Part shown: positions 40,442-49,385 of the stretch, in pieces | How the letters are laid out: every line of letters begins with the position of its first letter | How positions within the stretch are numbered: the first letter of the stretch is position 1 | Origin: Brevundimonas intermedia | Lineage (GTDB): Bacteria > Pseudomonadota > Alphaproteobacteria > Caulobacterales > Caulobacteraceae | Direction: 5' to 3' | Length of the DNA: 64,000 nucleotides | Assembly (NCBI RefSeq): GCF_027922165.1 | Contig: NZ_BSFD01000002.1 | Span: 168,874 to 232,873 of the forward strand | Program-made: the position numbers and the translations under genes | Notes under the pieces: generated by a model | Seen by the model: only the letters and a program-made list of their open reading frames with translations | What the model was told of the DNA's origin: nothing | The model's database searches: none

Positions 40442-41550
40442 CCGGGGCCGCGCCGACGCCTCCGGACGAGAGTCCGTCCCCGGCCTCGACGGCGGCGGAC
40501 CGCGGCGTCTCGCCGATCGCCGGACGGTTCGGCGGGCCGCGCGGCAAGATGATCACCCTCGCCGCGCTCGCCGCCGGGTGCGGCGTCTTCCTGATCGCGA
40601 GCTGGGATCGGGGCGACCGCGACGCCGATCGTCCGACGACACGCGATGAGCCGCCGCGGCAGACCGCGCCGTTCGAGCCCGCGCGACGGGCTCCGCCGCC
40701 GCTGCTCAGCGATCCGGTCGTCGATCCGGAGGCCCCCGGGCTCGACGACGGGCCTTCCATTCCGCCGATCGAGGCCGGACCTGAAGGCGCGCCCCGTTCC
40801 GGTCCGTCGCCTGCGGAGGAACGGCGCGCCTTGGCCGAAAGCGCGCGGCGGGCTCCGGTGCTGGTCTACAGCCGGGCCGGCGGGGCCGCGGTTCCTCCGC
40901 CAGCTCCGGCGCCCGGCGCGCCCGCGGGACCGCAAACCGCCCTGGACCAGCTCCGTCAGGTCACCCCGGTCGGTCAGGCCCGCGCGGGCCGCCTTACCGA
41001 CCGCAACCTGCTGATCACGGCCGGGACCAGCGTCCCCTGCGTGCTGCAGACGGCCATGGACAGCACCACGCCGGGCTATGTGACCTGCGTCCTGTCCCGC
41101 GACGCCTGGTCCGACAACGGCGCCGTGGTGTTGATGGAGCGCGGCACCCGGGTTCTCGGCGAGTATCGCGGCGGCCTCCAGCAAGGCCGGCGCCGGCTGT
41201 TCGTCCTCTGGACCCGGGCGGTGACGCCCACGGGCGTCGCCGTCGCCCTCGCCTCGCCGGCCGCCGACGCGCTCGGCCGATCCGGCTTCGACGGGGTGGT
41301 CGACACCCGCTTCTGGGATCGGTTCGGGGGTGCCCTTCTGCTGTCGATCGTCGATCACGGCGTCTACGCCGCCGTGGGCCGCGAGGACGGCGGCGCGACC
41401 GCCCGCCTCCCGTCCGACGCGGCCGGGGTCGCCCTCCAGGGCTCGGTCGACATCCCGCCGACGCTGCGCAAGGGCCAGGGCGCGGAGGTATCGATCTTCG
41501 TCGCCCAGGATCTGGATTTCTCCGGCGTCTATCAGCTGCGGTCGCGGTGA
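40438..41550 (+). CDS. virB10: VirB10-type T4SS protein
   Basis: A 370-residue protein spanning both membranes. A cytosolic N terminus, one transmembrane helix (MITLAALAAGCGVFLIAS) and a Pro-rich periplasmic linker precede the TrbI/VirB10 beta-barrel. The barrel contains LITAGTSVPCVLQTAMDST and TRVLGEYRGGLQQGRRRLFV. It senses ATPase energy and gates the outer pore. TGATG overlap with virB11. Confidence 0.92.
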   Translation: MTGAAPTPPDESPSPASTAADRGVSPIAGRFGGPRGKMITLAALAAGCGVFLIASWDRGDRDADRPTTRDEPPRQTAPFEPARRAPPPLLSDPVVDPEAPGLDDGPSIPPIEAGPEGAPRSGPSPAEERRALAESARRAPVLVYSRAGGAAVPPPAPAPGAPAGPQTALDQLRQVTPVGQARAGRLTDRNLLITAGTSVPCVLQTAMDSTTPGYVTCVLSRDAWSDNGAVVLMERGTRVLGEYRGGLQQGRRRLFVLWTRAVTPTGVAVALASPAADALGRSGFDGVVDTRFWDRFGGALLLSIVDHGVYAAVGREDGGATARLPSDAAGVALQGSVDIPPTLRKGQGAEVSIFVAQDLDFSGVYQLRSR

Positions 41551-42557
41551 TGGACGACACCTCCGTCCTCGATCACTACCTCGCGCCGCTGCGCCCCTTT
41601 CTGGAACCGGAGACGGTGACGGAGGTCGTCGTCAACCGCCCCGGCGAGGTCGGGGTCGAGGCCGACGGCGTCTGGCGCTGGGCCGAGGCGCCGGACTTGA
41701 CCGAGGCCTGGCTGCGCACCCTCGCGGTCGCGGCCGCCGCCTACACCCGACAGGACGTCAGCCCCGAACAGCCGATCTGCTCGACCACCCTGCCCGGCGA
41801 CATCCGTTGCCAGATCGTGCTGCCGCCGGCGGTCGCCGACGGCGGCCTGTCCTTGACCCTGAGAAAGCCGTCGCGGCGACGCCTCGGCCTGGTAGAGTTC
41901 GCGGCGGCCGGCCTGTTCGACCAGGTCGCCGACGCCCGTGCCGAGACCGCCGATCCCGTCGACGCCGAGCTGACGCGCCTGCGCCAGATTGGCGACTGGC
42001 CGGGCTTCCTCACCCTGGCCGTCACCGCTCGCCGCAACATCCTCATCTCGGGCGCCACCGGCTCGGGCAAGACCACCTTGGCCAAGGGTCTGATCGCCCT
42101 CATCCCCGATCACGAGCGTCTGCTGACGATCGAGGACACCCGCGAGTTCGTGACGCCCCACCGCAACGTCGTCCATCTGGTCTATTCCAAGGACGGCCAA
42201 GGTCTGGCCCGGATCGGCCCCAAACAGCTTCTGGAAAGCGCCCTGCGCATGCGGCCGGACCGCATCCTGCTGCAGGAGCTTCGCGACGGCACGGCCTTCT
42301 TCTACCTGCGCAACGTCAACTCGGGGCATCCCGGTTCGATCACCACCGTGCACGCGGATTCGGCCGCCCTCGCCTTCGAGCAACTGACCTTGCTGGTGCG
42401 GGAATCCGAAGGCGGGCGCGATCTGCCGCGCGAGGACATCCGCGCCCTGTTGCACCTGCTCGTCGATGTCGTCGTCCAGATGAAGAAGGTCGACGGCCGG
42501 TTCCGTGTGACGGAGATCTGGCATGACCCGCTTCGCAAGCGCCAGCCCGGCGACTAG
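41550..42557 (+). CDS. virB11: VirB11-type traffic ATPase
   Basis: A 335-residue hexameric ATPase. Walker A is GATGSGKTTLAKGL, the Asp box is LTIEDTREFV, Walker B is RMRPDRILLQELRDG, and the His box is NSGHPGSITTVHADS. It switches the machine between pilus assembly and DNA transfer. The ATG overlaps the virB10 stop. Its last 35 bp overlap virD4. Confidence 0.94.
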   Translation: MDDTSVLDHYLAPLRPFLEPETVTEVVVNRPGEVGVEADGVWRWAEAPDLTEAWLRTLAVAAAAYTRQDVSPEQPICSTTLPGDIRCQIVLPPAVADGGLSLTLRKPSRRRLGLVEFAAAGLFDQVADARAETADPVDAELTRLRQIGDWPGFLTLAVTARRNILISGATGSGKTTLAKGLIALIPDHERLLTIEDTREFVTPHRNVVHLVYSKDGQGLARIGPKQLLESALRMRPDRILLQELRDGTAFFYLRNVNSGHPGSITTVHADSAALAFEQLTLLVRESEGGRDLPREDIRALLHLLVDVVVQMKKVDGRFRVTEIWHDPLRKRQPGD

Positions 42558-44343
42558 GGGGGCGCTGATCGCCACCGCGGGCCTCGCCGCCGCCGCAGTC
42601 CTGGGCGTTCTCACCGTGACCATCGCCCTCATCGGCCTGGGTCGGTTCTCCGGCGATATCGACCCGACGCGCGTCCCCGGCTGGCTCTGGTACTACCGTC
42701 ACGATCCCGAGTTGCGGCGCTGGCTGGCCGTGGGCCTGTCATGCGCGGGTCTGGTCGGCGGGATCCTGATCGTCGCCGTGCTGCTCCACCAGAGACGCCC
42801 GCTGCACGGCGCCGCCCGATGGGCGTCGGCGGCCGAACAGCGCCACGCCGGTCTGAGCTCGCGCCGCGGCGTGGTCCTGGGGCGGGCCGACGGCGCCTTC
42901 CTGATCGCCGACGGCCCCGAGCATGTGATGCTCTACGCCCCGACGCGCACCGGCAAGGGCGTCGGCGTGGTCATCCCGAACCTGCTTGCTTGGCCGGACT
43001 CGGTCGTGGTGCTGGACATCAAGCGCGAGAACTATGTCGCCACCGCCGGCTACCGCGCCGAGGCCGGCCAGACGGTCCATCTGTTCGATCCCCTGGCGTC
43101 GGACGGCCGAACCGCGCGGTTCAACCCCCTGGCCCACATCGACCGCGCCGATCCGATCCAGGTGCTGGACGAGCTTCAGCGCATGGCGGCGATGCTGTTT
43201 CCAGTCCATGACAGGGCCGATCCCTTCTGGGCCGAGGCGTCGCGCACTGGCTTCATCGGCGTGGGCGGCTATGTCGCCGCCACGCCCGATCGCCCCTTCA
43301 CCCTCGGCGAGATCTTCCGCCAGCTCACCGCGGGCGACGCCCGTGCTCGGCTGCCCCGCATCGTCGCGGCGCGCGCGCGGGAGGGACGCCCTCTTCCGGG
43401 GCCCGTCGTCGCCGCCCTGACGGACTTCACCAGCTCCAGCGAGAACACCTTCGCCTCCGTGCGTCAGTCGATCACCACTCGCATGGGGCTGTGGCTCAAC
43501 CCCCGGATCGACGCCGCCACCTCGGTCTCGGATTTCGACCTGCGCGACCTGCGCCGCGGCGATCTCTCCCTCTATCTGGGCGCCACGCCGGACAACATGC
43601 TGAGGATCCAGCCGCTCTATGCGCTGCTTTTTCAGCAGCTGGTCGATCTCAACAGCCGCAGCCTTCCCGCCCCCGCCGACCGTCCGACCCTCGTCCTGCT
43701 CGACGAATTCGCTCGCCTCGGCCCGGCGCCGGTGCTGGCCCACGCCTTCGCCTGGGTGGCGGGCTACGGACTGCGTCTGCTGGCCGTGCTTCAGAGTCCC
43801 TCCCAGCTCCGGGCGCTCTACGGACCCGATCTGGCAGAGGACGTGATGACCAATTGCGGCATCGAGATCGTCTTCGCGCCCAAGGAACTGAGGATCGCCC
43901 GGGAGCTCAGCGAACGGCTGGGCTATTATACGACGGACGGGCGAAGCCGCAGCCGGCCGGCCGGCCTCGCGCGCGGCCGACGCAGTACGACCGTGTCCGA
44001 CCAGCGCCGGGCGCTGATGCTGCCCCAGGAGCTCATGCAGCTTCCGCAGACCGCCCTGATCGTCCTGAAGGCCGGTCTTCCGCCTGTTCGCGGCCGCAAG
44101 ATCGCCTACTGGCGCGACCGGATTTTCCAGCGCCGTCTGCGTCCCGCTCCCACGCCCGCGCCGACGGTCGAAGCGCCGGTCGTCCCGCCCGCTCTCGAGG
44201 AGGATCCCATGGATTTCGACGTCATCGCCCGCGCCTTCGCCGCCGAAGGCCTTCCTCCGCCCCCGCCCGACGCGGATGAAACCGATGTGGCGGCCTGGCT
44301 CGACCGCGTCGTCGACGCCACCCCGCCGGAGCGCGAGCCATGA
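42523..44343 (+). CDS. virD4: VirD4/TraG-type coupling protein
   Basis: A 606-residue membrane ATPase that hands the relaxase-DNA complex to the channel. Two N-terminal transmembrane helices precede Walker A APTRTGKGVGVVIPNLL, DIKRENY, Walker B LVLLDEFARLG and the TraG-type LLAVLQSPSQLRALYG. It begins 35 bp inside virB11 and overlaps the LPD7 gene by 4 bp. Its presence with a relaxase shows a self-transmissible rather than only secretory T4SS. Confidence 0.93.
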   Translation: MTRFASASPATRGALIATAGLAAAAVLGVLTVTIALIGLGRFSGDIDPTRVPGWLWYYRHDPELRRWLAVGLSCAGLVGGILIVAVLLHQRRPLHGAARWASAAEQRHAGLSSRRGVVLGRADGAFLIADGPEHVMLYAPTRTGKGVGVVIPNLLAWPDSVVVLDIKRENYVATAGYRAEAGQTVHLFDPLASDGRTARFNPLAHIDRADPIQVLDELQRMAAMLFPVHDRADPFWAEASRTGFIGVGGYVAATPDRPFTLGEIFRQLTAGDARARLPRIVAARAREGRPLPGPVVAALTDFTSSSENTFASVRQSITTRMGLWLNPRIDAATSVSDFDLRDLRRGDLSLYLGATPDNMLRIQPLYALLFQQLVDLNSRSLPAPADRPTLVLLDEFARLGPAPVLAHAFAWVAGYGLRLLAVLQSPSQLRALYGPDLAEDVMTNCGIEIVFAPKELRIARELSERLGYYTTDGRSRSRPAGLARGRRSTTVSDQRRALMLPQELMQLPQTALIVLKAGLPPVRGRKIAYWRDRIFQRRLRPAPTPAPTVEAPVVPPALEEDPMDFDVIARAFAAEGLPPPPPDADETDVAAWLDRVVDATPPEREP

Positions 44344-44924
44344 CCCCGTCAGAGCCCGCTCCGGCGGTCAACCGCCTGCGGCCCGCGCCCGGCGCACCCG
44401 GCCGCTCCACCGCCAAGGGCGACGTTCCGGACGCGGTGCTCGACCGCTATCTGGTCGAGCGCGATCTCAGGGGCCGGGCGGAGCGGTTCTTCCGGGATCA
44501 TCGTGCGCCCGCGCCGATGTTCCGCGACCGGGGTGGATCGCTCACCTCGACCCAGGCCTATCCCGACGCCGTCATCGACATGCTCAAGATCGCGCGGCAC
44601 CGCGGCTGGGAGCGGATACAGGTCTCTGGCGACCCAGCCTTCCGGCGCGAGGTCTGGATACAGGCCCAGAGCCTGGGTCTGGAGGTCCACGGCCATCGGC
44701 CCAGGGACCGCGATCGCCAGGCGGCCGGAATCGACCGGGCTTCCTCCCAGAAGCCCCTCCAGGATCCGCTCGCCGAGCGGCTCGCCCGCGCGGCCGTGGT
44801 GGTGGCCCGTCTCATCCCCGATCCCGCCATCCAAGCCAAGCTGCTGGAGGCCGCCTGGGCGCGCGCCGGCCGCGCGCGTCCGACGGAACGGGACACGATG
44901 CGCGACCGCGAGCGGCGGCGCTAG
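44340..44924 (+). CDS. LPD7-domain protein of the transfer module
   Basis: A 194-residue protein whose middle (FRDRGGSLTSTQAYPDAVID through SLGLEVHGHRP) matches the LPD7 domain found on relaxases and large polyvalent proteins of conjugative elements. The tail is basic and helical. It is translationally coupled to virD4. It probably acts on DNA processing during transfer; no enzyme motif is visible. Confidence 0.75.
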   Translation: MTPSEPAPAVNRLRPAPGAPGRSTAKGDVPDAVLDRYLVERDLRGRAERFFRDHRAPAPMFRDRGGSLTSTQAYPDAVIDMLKIARHRGWERIQVSGDPAFRREVWIQAQSLGLEVHGHRPRDRDRQAAGIDRASSQKPLQDPLAERLARAAVVVARLIPDPAIQAKLLEAAWARAGRARPTERDTMRDRERRR

Positions 44925-44933
44925 CGGTCGCGC

Positions 44934-45781
44934 CTAGAAAGTGTTCTTCAGATACGGCGACACGGTGAAGGCCGGGAATCCGACGCCGTCCCTCATCCGG
45001 TTCATCAGGTCCCAATACATGCCCAGCGCCAGCGGATCGCGGATGTCCGCCGGAATATCGAAGCTGTAATCGCCCTCGAACCGGTCGCCACGTCGCCAGG
45101 CCCGGGCGAACTCCGGCGAGAGGTAGGCGAACAGGGCCCGGCGGATCTGGTCCAGGAACTCGCCGATGGTGCTGGCGTGATAGGAGAAGACGTCGGTGTA
45201 GAACCACTGCTGGAAGTCCGGCACCGACCGATAGACCATCCCCTCATCGACCTCATGGCCGTGCCGCGCGAGCATCGCCCTGATCTGCTTCACCCGGGCA
45301 TCGAGCCGGGAGAAGTTGTGCTTGTTGGCGTCGCCGACGACCTTGAGCAGCCAGATGCGGGAGACGCGCAGGTCCACCGACAGGTCGAGTTCGGGAAGCC
45401 AGACCTTGGGACAGACGCACTCCGCGTTCAGCCAGTCCGCGAAGGCCGAGGCGGAAGCCGCCAGACCGGAGGCGTCGGCGCCCAGGGTCGGCTGACGGCC
45501 GATGCCGTCCAGATAGAACAGATAGGTTCGATCGGTCTCGCGCGCGCCTGCCGTCGAAGGCGCGAAGGCGAAGGGCAGCGCGGATGGCCGGGGCTGGGCC
45601 AGGAAATCGCCAGCAGGATGGCGAAGACCCGTTTGTGGGTTCCCGACTTGAACACCAGATTGGTCGGACGGGAGGTCATCGGATAGTCGAAGATCTCCAG
45701 ATTGACCATGTCGTCGATCATGTCCCAGACCGCCTTGAGCAGGATCGCTTCCTGCTCGATCGGCGCGTAGCGCAGGGTCAA
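44934..45781 (-). pseudogene. Frameshifted third gene of the AbiE operon
   Basis: Two frames give one continuous protein of about 280 residues if a single base missing near 45610 is restored. The first part (from a TTG at 45781) reads VWDMIDDMVNLEIFDYP to GTHKRVFAILLA. The second resumes at DFLAQPRPSALPFAFAP and ends SPYLKNTF. It looks like a conserved protein of unknown function. The start overlaps the AbiEii stop (TTGA), so it was the third gene of that operon. It could be a recent inactivation or a read error. Confidence 0.65.
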
Positions 45782-46794
45782 CGGGCCGCCGCGGCGTTGG
45801 CGCGGTCCGCGAGCCCCGCGCAGGTCTCCATCAGCGCCTCGAAGGGCTCGGCGTCCGCCTCCAGCAGGCCGTCCTCGACCATCCGGCGGTAGTCGTCCCC
45901 GAGGGCCTCCAGCGAGGCGCCTTCAGGCTTCAGACGCAGGCCGCCCGTGACCGCCTGTCCATAGTCGATCTCCGCGCCGTCGGCGGTCTCGCGGAAGAAC
46001 ATCGCCTTGTGGCGCGCGACCGCCTCGGCGACCGCCCGATCCGCGATCGCGGTCTCGGCGAAGCCGGCCGCGTCCAGTCGGGACAGATCATGCCAATGCC
46101 GGGAGAAGCGATCGCCCCGCAGTCGTCCCTGCGCGCAATAGACGTGGGCGGCGGTGGCCTTCTCCCAGAAGGTCCGCTCGGCCGCCATCACCCGCGGCGT
46201 GGCGGTCGGGAAGACGACGCCTTGCAGATGGGCCGCCGCATCGCAGACCACGGGTCGCGGCGCGCTCGGCTCGCCGGTCGCCCGCGCGCCGAACTCGAGC
46301 ATCACGCTGGGCGAGACATAGCCGGTGCCGGTGCTGGTCGGCGCATAGTCGACGAAGGCCTTGGCGCCCTCGATCCGCACCGTGGCGCCGACGCCGTCTG
46401 CGGCGATCCGGGCCTCCAGAAGCGGCCGCACCTCGCCCTCGACCCAGAGCGGCAACAGCCGCTGAACGTCCCGGGACCAGCGCCGCTCCTCAGCGCGAGT
46501 CCGCGGCACCGGGTCTTCGGGCGCATTGGCCAGATCGGGAAGCAGGCGACGGATGTCCCAGGTCAGATCGATGTCTTCCGAGAACCGCTGGATGACATCG
46601 TAGGCCTTGGACAGGGACGTCCCGCCCTTGAAGACCAGCCCCTCGCCCAAGGGCGCCTCGAACAGCGCGCTCAGGGCCCAGACGACCCAGACATCCTTCT
46701 CGAGCAGATGGGAGGGCCGGCCGGACGCCGACGCCGCCGCCGCGAGGGCTTCGGCCCGGTCCTCGGCCGAAAGCTGCAGGAAGGTCTCAGACAT
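45778..46794 (-). CDS. abiEii: AbiEii-type nucleotidyltransferase toxin
   Basis: A 338-residue nucleotidyltransferase of the AbiEii family. The catalytic pattern is FKGGTSLSKAYDVIQRFSED followed by IDLTW, giving the G-G-T-S and D-x-D signature. AbiEii toxins modify RNA acceptor ends, stop growth and limit phage. It overlaps the antitoxin gene by 8 bp, as is typical for AbiE pairs. It sits between the T4SS and relaxase genes, where a toxin-antitoxin would also stabilise the element. Confidence 0.87.
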   Translation of the reverse strand: MSETFLQLSAEDRAEALAAAASASGRPSHLLEKDVWVVWALSALFEAPLGEGLVFKGGTSLSKAYDVIQRFSEDIDLTWDIRRLLPDLANAPEDPVPRTRAEERRWSRDVQRLLPLWVEGEVRPLLEARIAADGVGATVRIEGAKAFVDYAPTSTGTGYVSPSVMLEFGARATGEPSAPRPVVCDAAAHLQGVVFPTATPRVMAAERTFWEKATAAHVYCAQGRLRGDRFSRHWHDLSRLDAAGFAETAIADRAVAEAVARHKAMFFRETADGAEIDYGQAVTGGLRLKPEGASLEALGDDYRRMVEDGLLEADAEPFEALMETCAGLADRANAAAAR

Positions 46795-47380
46795 GCGCCG
46801 CCTGGCTGACCGACCGCGCCAGCCAGGTGGGCAGACGCGGTCCGACGGACACCAGTTCGCCGAAGGCGGCGGGTCCCAGCTTTCGCTTCAGGGTCTCCAG
46901 CGCCGTCGGGGCCTTCTCCGGCCCCAGCCAGGCCAGGGCGCGAACCGCTTCGCCGGCCGGACGATCAGCCAGGAGCAGCTGCCATGCCGGCGCATGTTTG
47001 AACTCCACCGTCTGCTTGCCAACGTTGAGGAGCCGGCTCTTGCCGTTGGTCAGATAGACCATGCGGATCGGCACCTGGGTGGTCAGGCCCAGGGCGTTGG
47101 CCGCCGCCGCCCCGTTGGAGGCGACGACCTCGCCGCGCTGCTCGCTCACCGCGCGCACGACCGTTTCCACCGAAGGCGTCCGCGATCCGAAGCGGCTTTC
47201 CAGCGGACGCATGTAGACGCCGCGCCCGGCGCGCACGAGCCGCCCCCGTCGCACGAGGCGCGACAGGGCCTGATCCACCGCCGCGCGGCTGCCCAGATGG
47301 AGCAGCCCCTTGGCGGCGACCGGCGCGCCCTCCGGCAGGGCCCGGACGCGCTCCATGATCTGTTCAGCAAGGACTTGCAT
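46787..47380 (-). CDS. abiEi: AbiEi-type antitoxin (DUF6088)
   Basis: A 197-residue protein. The N-terminal winged helix-turn-helix (RAAVDQALSRLVRRGRLVRA, GRGVYMRP) is followed by a C-terminal antitoxin domain (VASNGAAAANALGLTTQVPI, YLTNGKSRLLNVGKQTVEFK). AbiEi both neutralises AbiEii and represses its own promoter by binding inverted repeats. A perfect inverted repeat lies 10 bp upstream of the ATG at 47380. Confidence 0.87.
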   Translation of the reverse strand: MQVLAEQIMERVRALPEGAPVAAKGLLHLGSRAAVDQALSRLVRRGRLVRAGRGVYMRPLESRFGSRTPSVETVVRAVSEQRGEVVASNGAAAANALGLTTQVPIRMVYLTNGKSRLLNVGKQTVEFKHAPAWQLLLADRPAGEAVRALAWLGPEKAPTALETLKRKLGPAAFGELVSVGPRLPTWLARSVSQAAHV

Positions 47381-47390
47381 GATCGTCTCC

Positions 47391-47420
47391 GTGTCAGAAA
47401 TATAGTTCTGTTTCTGACAC
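47391..47420. promoter_or_regulatory. Perfect 10-bp inverted repeat, AbiEi operator
   Basis: GTGTCAGAAA and TTTCTGACAC form a perfect inverted repeat separated by a 10-bp AT-rich spacer. This puts the arms on one face of the helix two turns apart. It lies just upstream of the antitoxin start, where AbiEi autorepression sites are known to be. Confidence 0.78.
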
Positions 47421-47451
47421 TCCGCAACCGGGCCCGTGGAGTCGCGCCGCT

Positions 47452-48444
47452 TCATCGGCTTCGCTCTCGCCCGGTCGAGCGATCGACGCCTGCGTCCCTC
47501 AAGGCCTGGTCGCGCGTCTTCGGCCCGGGCCGGTCCCGCACGAACCGCTCCACCACCAGGGCCAGGGTGCGATCCGCCAGCCGATCGGACCGACCCAGTC
47601 GAACCGCTTCCGCGACCAGAGCGCGCCGCATCGCCAGTTCACGCGCCTGAATTGCCTCCAGCCACGGTCCCTCCCCGCCGTCGCCCCGGAGCGCGTCGCG
47701 GTAGGCGGCGGCGAGCGTCTCGGGCAGATCGCCCTTCCCCGCCACGAACCGCTCCCGCATCTTGCGGATCGGCGTCCGCTCCGCCTTTCGGGTCACGCCG
47801 CGCGTCCGCCGCGGGGTGGCCTCCGCCTCGATGGACCGGTCGCGCAGCGCCCGGGCGAAGCCCTCGCGCCAGATCTGCAGGTCGGCCTTGCGCGGATTCA
47901 GCCGCTCGCCCTCGCGTCCCAGCCGGCGCACCGTCAGATGCACGTGCGGGTGCCGTCCCTCGTCGTGCAGGGCGAAGACATAGGGGAAGCGCTCGCCGAA
48001 GGTCTCGGCCGCGAACGCCCGGGCGGCGTCATGCAGACGCGCCGCGTCGGTGCCGGCCGGCATGCTGAGCACGATCGACAGGGAGATCGAGGCGTCGCGC
48101 CTGCGTCCCGGCTCCATCGCGAATTCCTCGGCCCAGGCGCGGGCGAGCGCATGCACCTCGGCGCGCCCGTCCAGCCGCTCCCCGTCCGGCCCGTCCAGAG
48201 CCAGGGCGCCGTTGCGGCTGATGTAGTCGAGATGCGCTTTCAGATGGCCGCCGTCCCGGGTTCGGCCCGTCACCTTGACCATCACCTCCGGCGCCCGGCG
48301 CGCGACGCGGACGAAACGCGCGGCTGGATCCTGATCCCTGTTCCGAGGCGACTGAAGCACCGCCGGCGTGATCCGCGCGCGGCGCGGATCGACCGGCGGC
48401 CGCAAGGCTTCCTCGAACCCGCGCGGCGAGCGGAAGTCGCTCAC
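47452..48444 (-). CDS. MOBP/VirD2-like relaxase
   Basis: A 330-residue relaxase that would nick oriT and lead the strand into the recipient. The N-terminal part has VKVTGRTRDGGHLKAHLDYI, with a candidate nicking Tyr in HLDYISRNG. The metal-binding triad appears as HDEGRHPHVHLTVRR. The C terminus is basic and helical. The GTG start overlaps the mobC stop (GTGA). Relaxase size is small compared with full VirD2-type proteins but complete through the catalytic domain. Confidence 0.85.
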   Translation of the reverse strand: MSDFRSPRGFEEALRPPVDPRRARITPAVLQSPRNRDQDPAARFVRVARRAPEVMVKVTGRTRDGGHLKAHLDYISRNGALALDGPDGERLDGRAEVHALARAWAEEFAMEPGRRRDASISLSIVLSMPAGTDAARLHDAARAFAAETFGERFPYVFALHDEGRHPHVHLTVRRLGREGERLNPRKADLQIWREGFARALRDRSIEAEATPRRTRGVTRKAERTPIRKMRERFVAGKGDLPETLAAAYRDALRGDGGEGPWLEAIQARELAMRRALVAEAVRLGRSDRLADRTLALVVERFVRDRPGPKTRDQALRDAGVDRSTGRERSR

Positions 48445-48962
48445 GGCCGCCCGGCCCAATAGGACAGGTTGCCGTCAAAGGCCTCGCCGAGCGCTTCCAC
48501 CCAGGCCGCGATCTCAGCCTGAAAGGCGCCGAGCTGGGCCATCTCCAGATCGAGCACCTGCCCCTCCATCACCGCCGTGTTCAGGGCGCGGGCGATCTGG
48601 TTGATGTTCACGCCGATGCGCCGCAGCTCGCGCCGCACCTCGATCAGCGCCAAGGCCTCGGGACGGCTGAACTGCGGACGATCCCGCAACCGCCGCCGGA
48701 TGAGCGCGACACTCCATTGGGTTCGCGACAGCCCGACGGCGGCGGCCTCGGCCTCCAGGAGACGCAGGTCGGTCTCGCCGAGGCGCAGGGTCAGCTTGCC
48801 CGACCTGGGCGCGCTGACCGCCTCCGGCGGCGCCGGAAAGGACGCCTGCGCAGCCCCCTCCATGAGCCGGCGAAGCAAGCGCGAGCGCCCGCCCTGCCCC
48901 GCCGCCGCGGCGTCGAACCGGCGGATCAGATCGGGCGAGACGCGAAGGGTGAGGCGGTCCAT
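48441..48962 (-). CDS. mobC: MobC-like relaxosome accessory protein
   Basis: A 173-residue protein. The N-terminal ribbon-helix-helix-like part (LTLRVSPDLIRRFDAAAAGQ) and the C-terminal MobC motif LRRIGVNINQIARALNTAVM are both visible. MobC proteins bind and melt oriT to assist the relaxase. oriT is therefore expected upstream, in the gap at 48963-49189. Confidence 0.85.
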   Translation of the reverse strand: MDRLTLRVSPDLIRRFDAAAAGQGGRSRLLRRLMEGAAQASFPAPPEAVSAPRSGKLTLRLGETDLRLLEAEAAAVGLSRTQWSVALIRRRLRDRPQFSRPEALALIEVRRELRRIGVNINQIARALNTAVMEGQVLDLEMAQLGAFQAEIAAWVEALGEAFDGNLSYWAGRP

Positions 48963-49143
48963 CGGGAGGTGGGTCTGTCAGACGTTGCCGGCGCAAAGCC
49001 TATCCTGCCCTTGACCGTCACCCCCCTCGCCCCGTAGGCCTCCGGTGCTGCACGTCCTCCCCTCGGCGACCGCTGCACGGCCGCTCGCCCGCCGTCCTGT
49101 CGGACGCCCCAGCCGGACGGATCATGAGGAGGGAAGCGGCCTC

Positions 49144-49181
49144 GGAGGCAGACGCCCGCGCTTTCGCGCGGGCGTCCTCCG
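49144..49181. terminator. Very strong hairpin in the mobC upstream gap
   Basis: GACGCCCGCGC and GCGCGGGCGTC form a perfect 11-bp stem with a TTTC loop. Outer arms CGGAG and CTCCG extend it after a three-base bulge. No T tract follows. It may end the small Cys-rich gene's transcript, or be part of the transfer origin, since mobC starts about 180 bp away. Confidence 0.5.
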
Positions 49182-49189
49182 TCAGCGGA

Positions 49190-49336
49190 TCAGCAGCAGG
49201 GTCCGCCGTTACAGCAGGCCGCGAGAAGCTCGCAGCAGGAGGCGGCGGCCTTGACCACCGAGTCGGGCGCGGCCGCGAAGGCAGCCGAGGCCGAGGTCAG
49301 CAGCACGAGGGCCGCGAGCGAAAAAGCACGTTTCAT
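49190..49336 (-). CDS. Tiny exported Cys-rich peptide
   Basis: A 48-residue peptide with a signal sequence (SLAALVLLTSASAAFAA) and a C-terminal cluster ASCCELLAACCNGGPCC with six Cys. GGAGA precedes the ATG by five bases. It is probably a periplasmic thiol or metal-binding peptide; no family known to me. Downstream is a strong hairpin; upstream by 49 bp is another small exported protein on the same strand. Confidence 0.65.
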   Translation of the reverse strand: MKRAFSLAALVLLTSASAAFAAAPDSVVKAAASCCELLAACCNGGPCC

Positions 49337-49385
49337 TGTTGATCTCCATGGATCGGTTTTCTGAGAAAAGGATCGTCGGTGGAGA

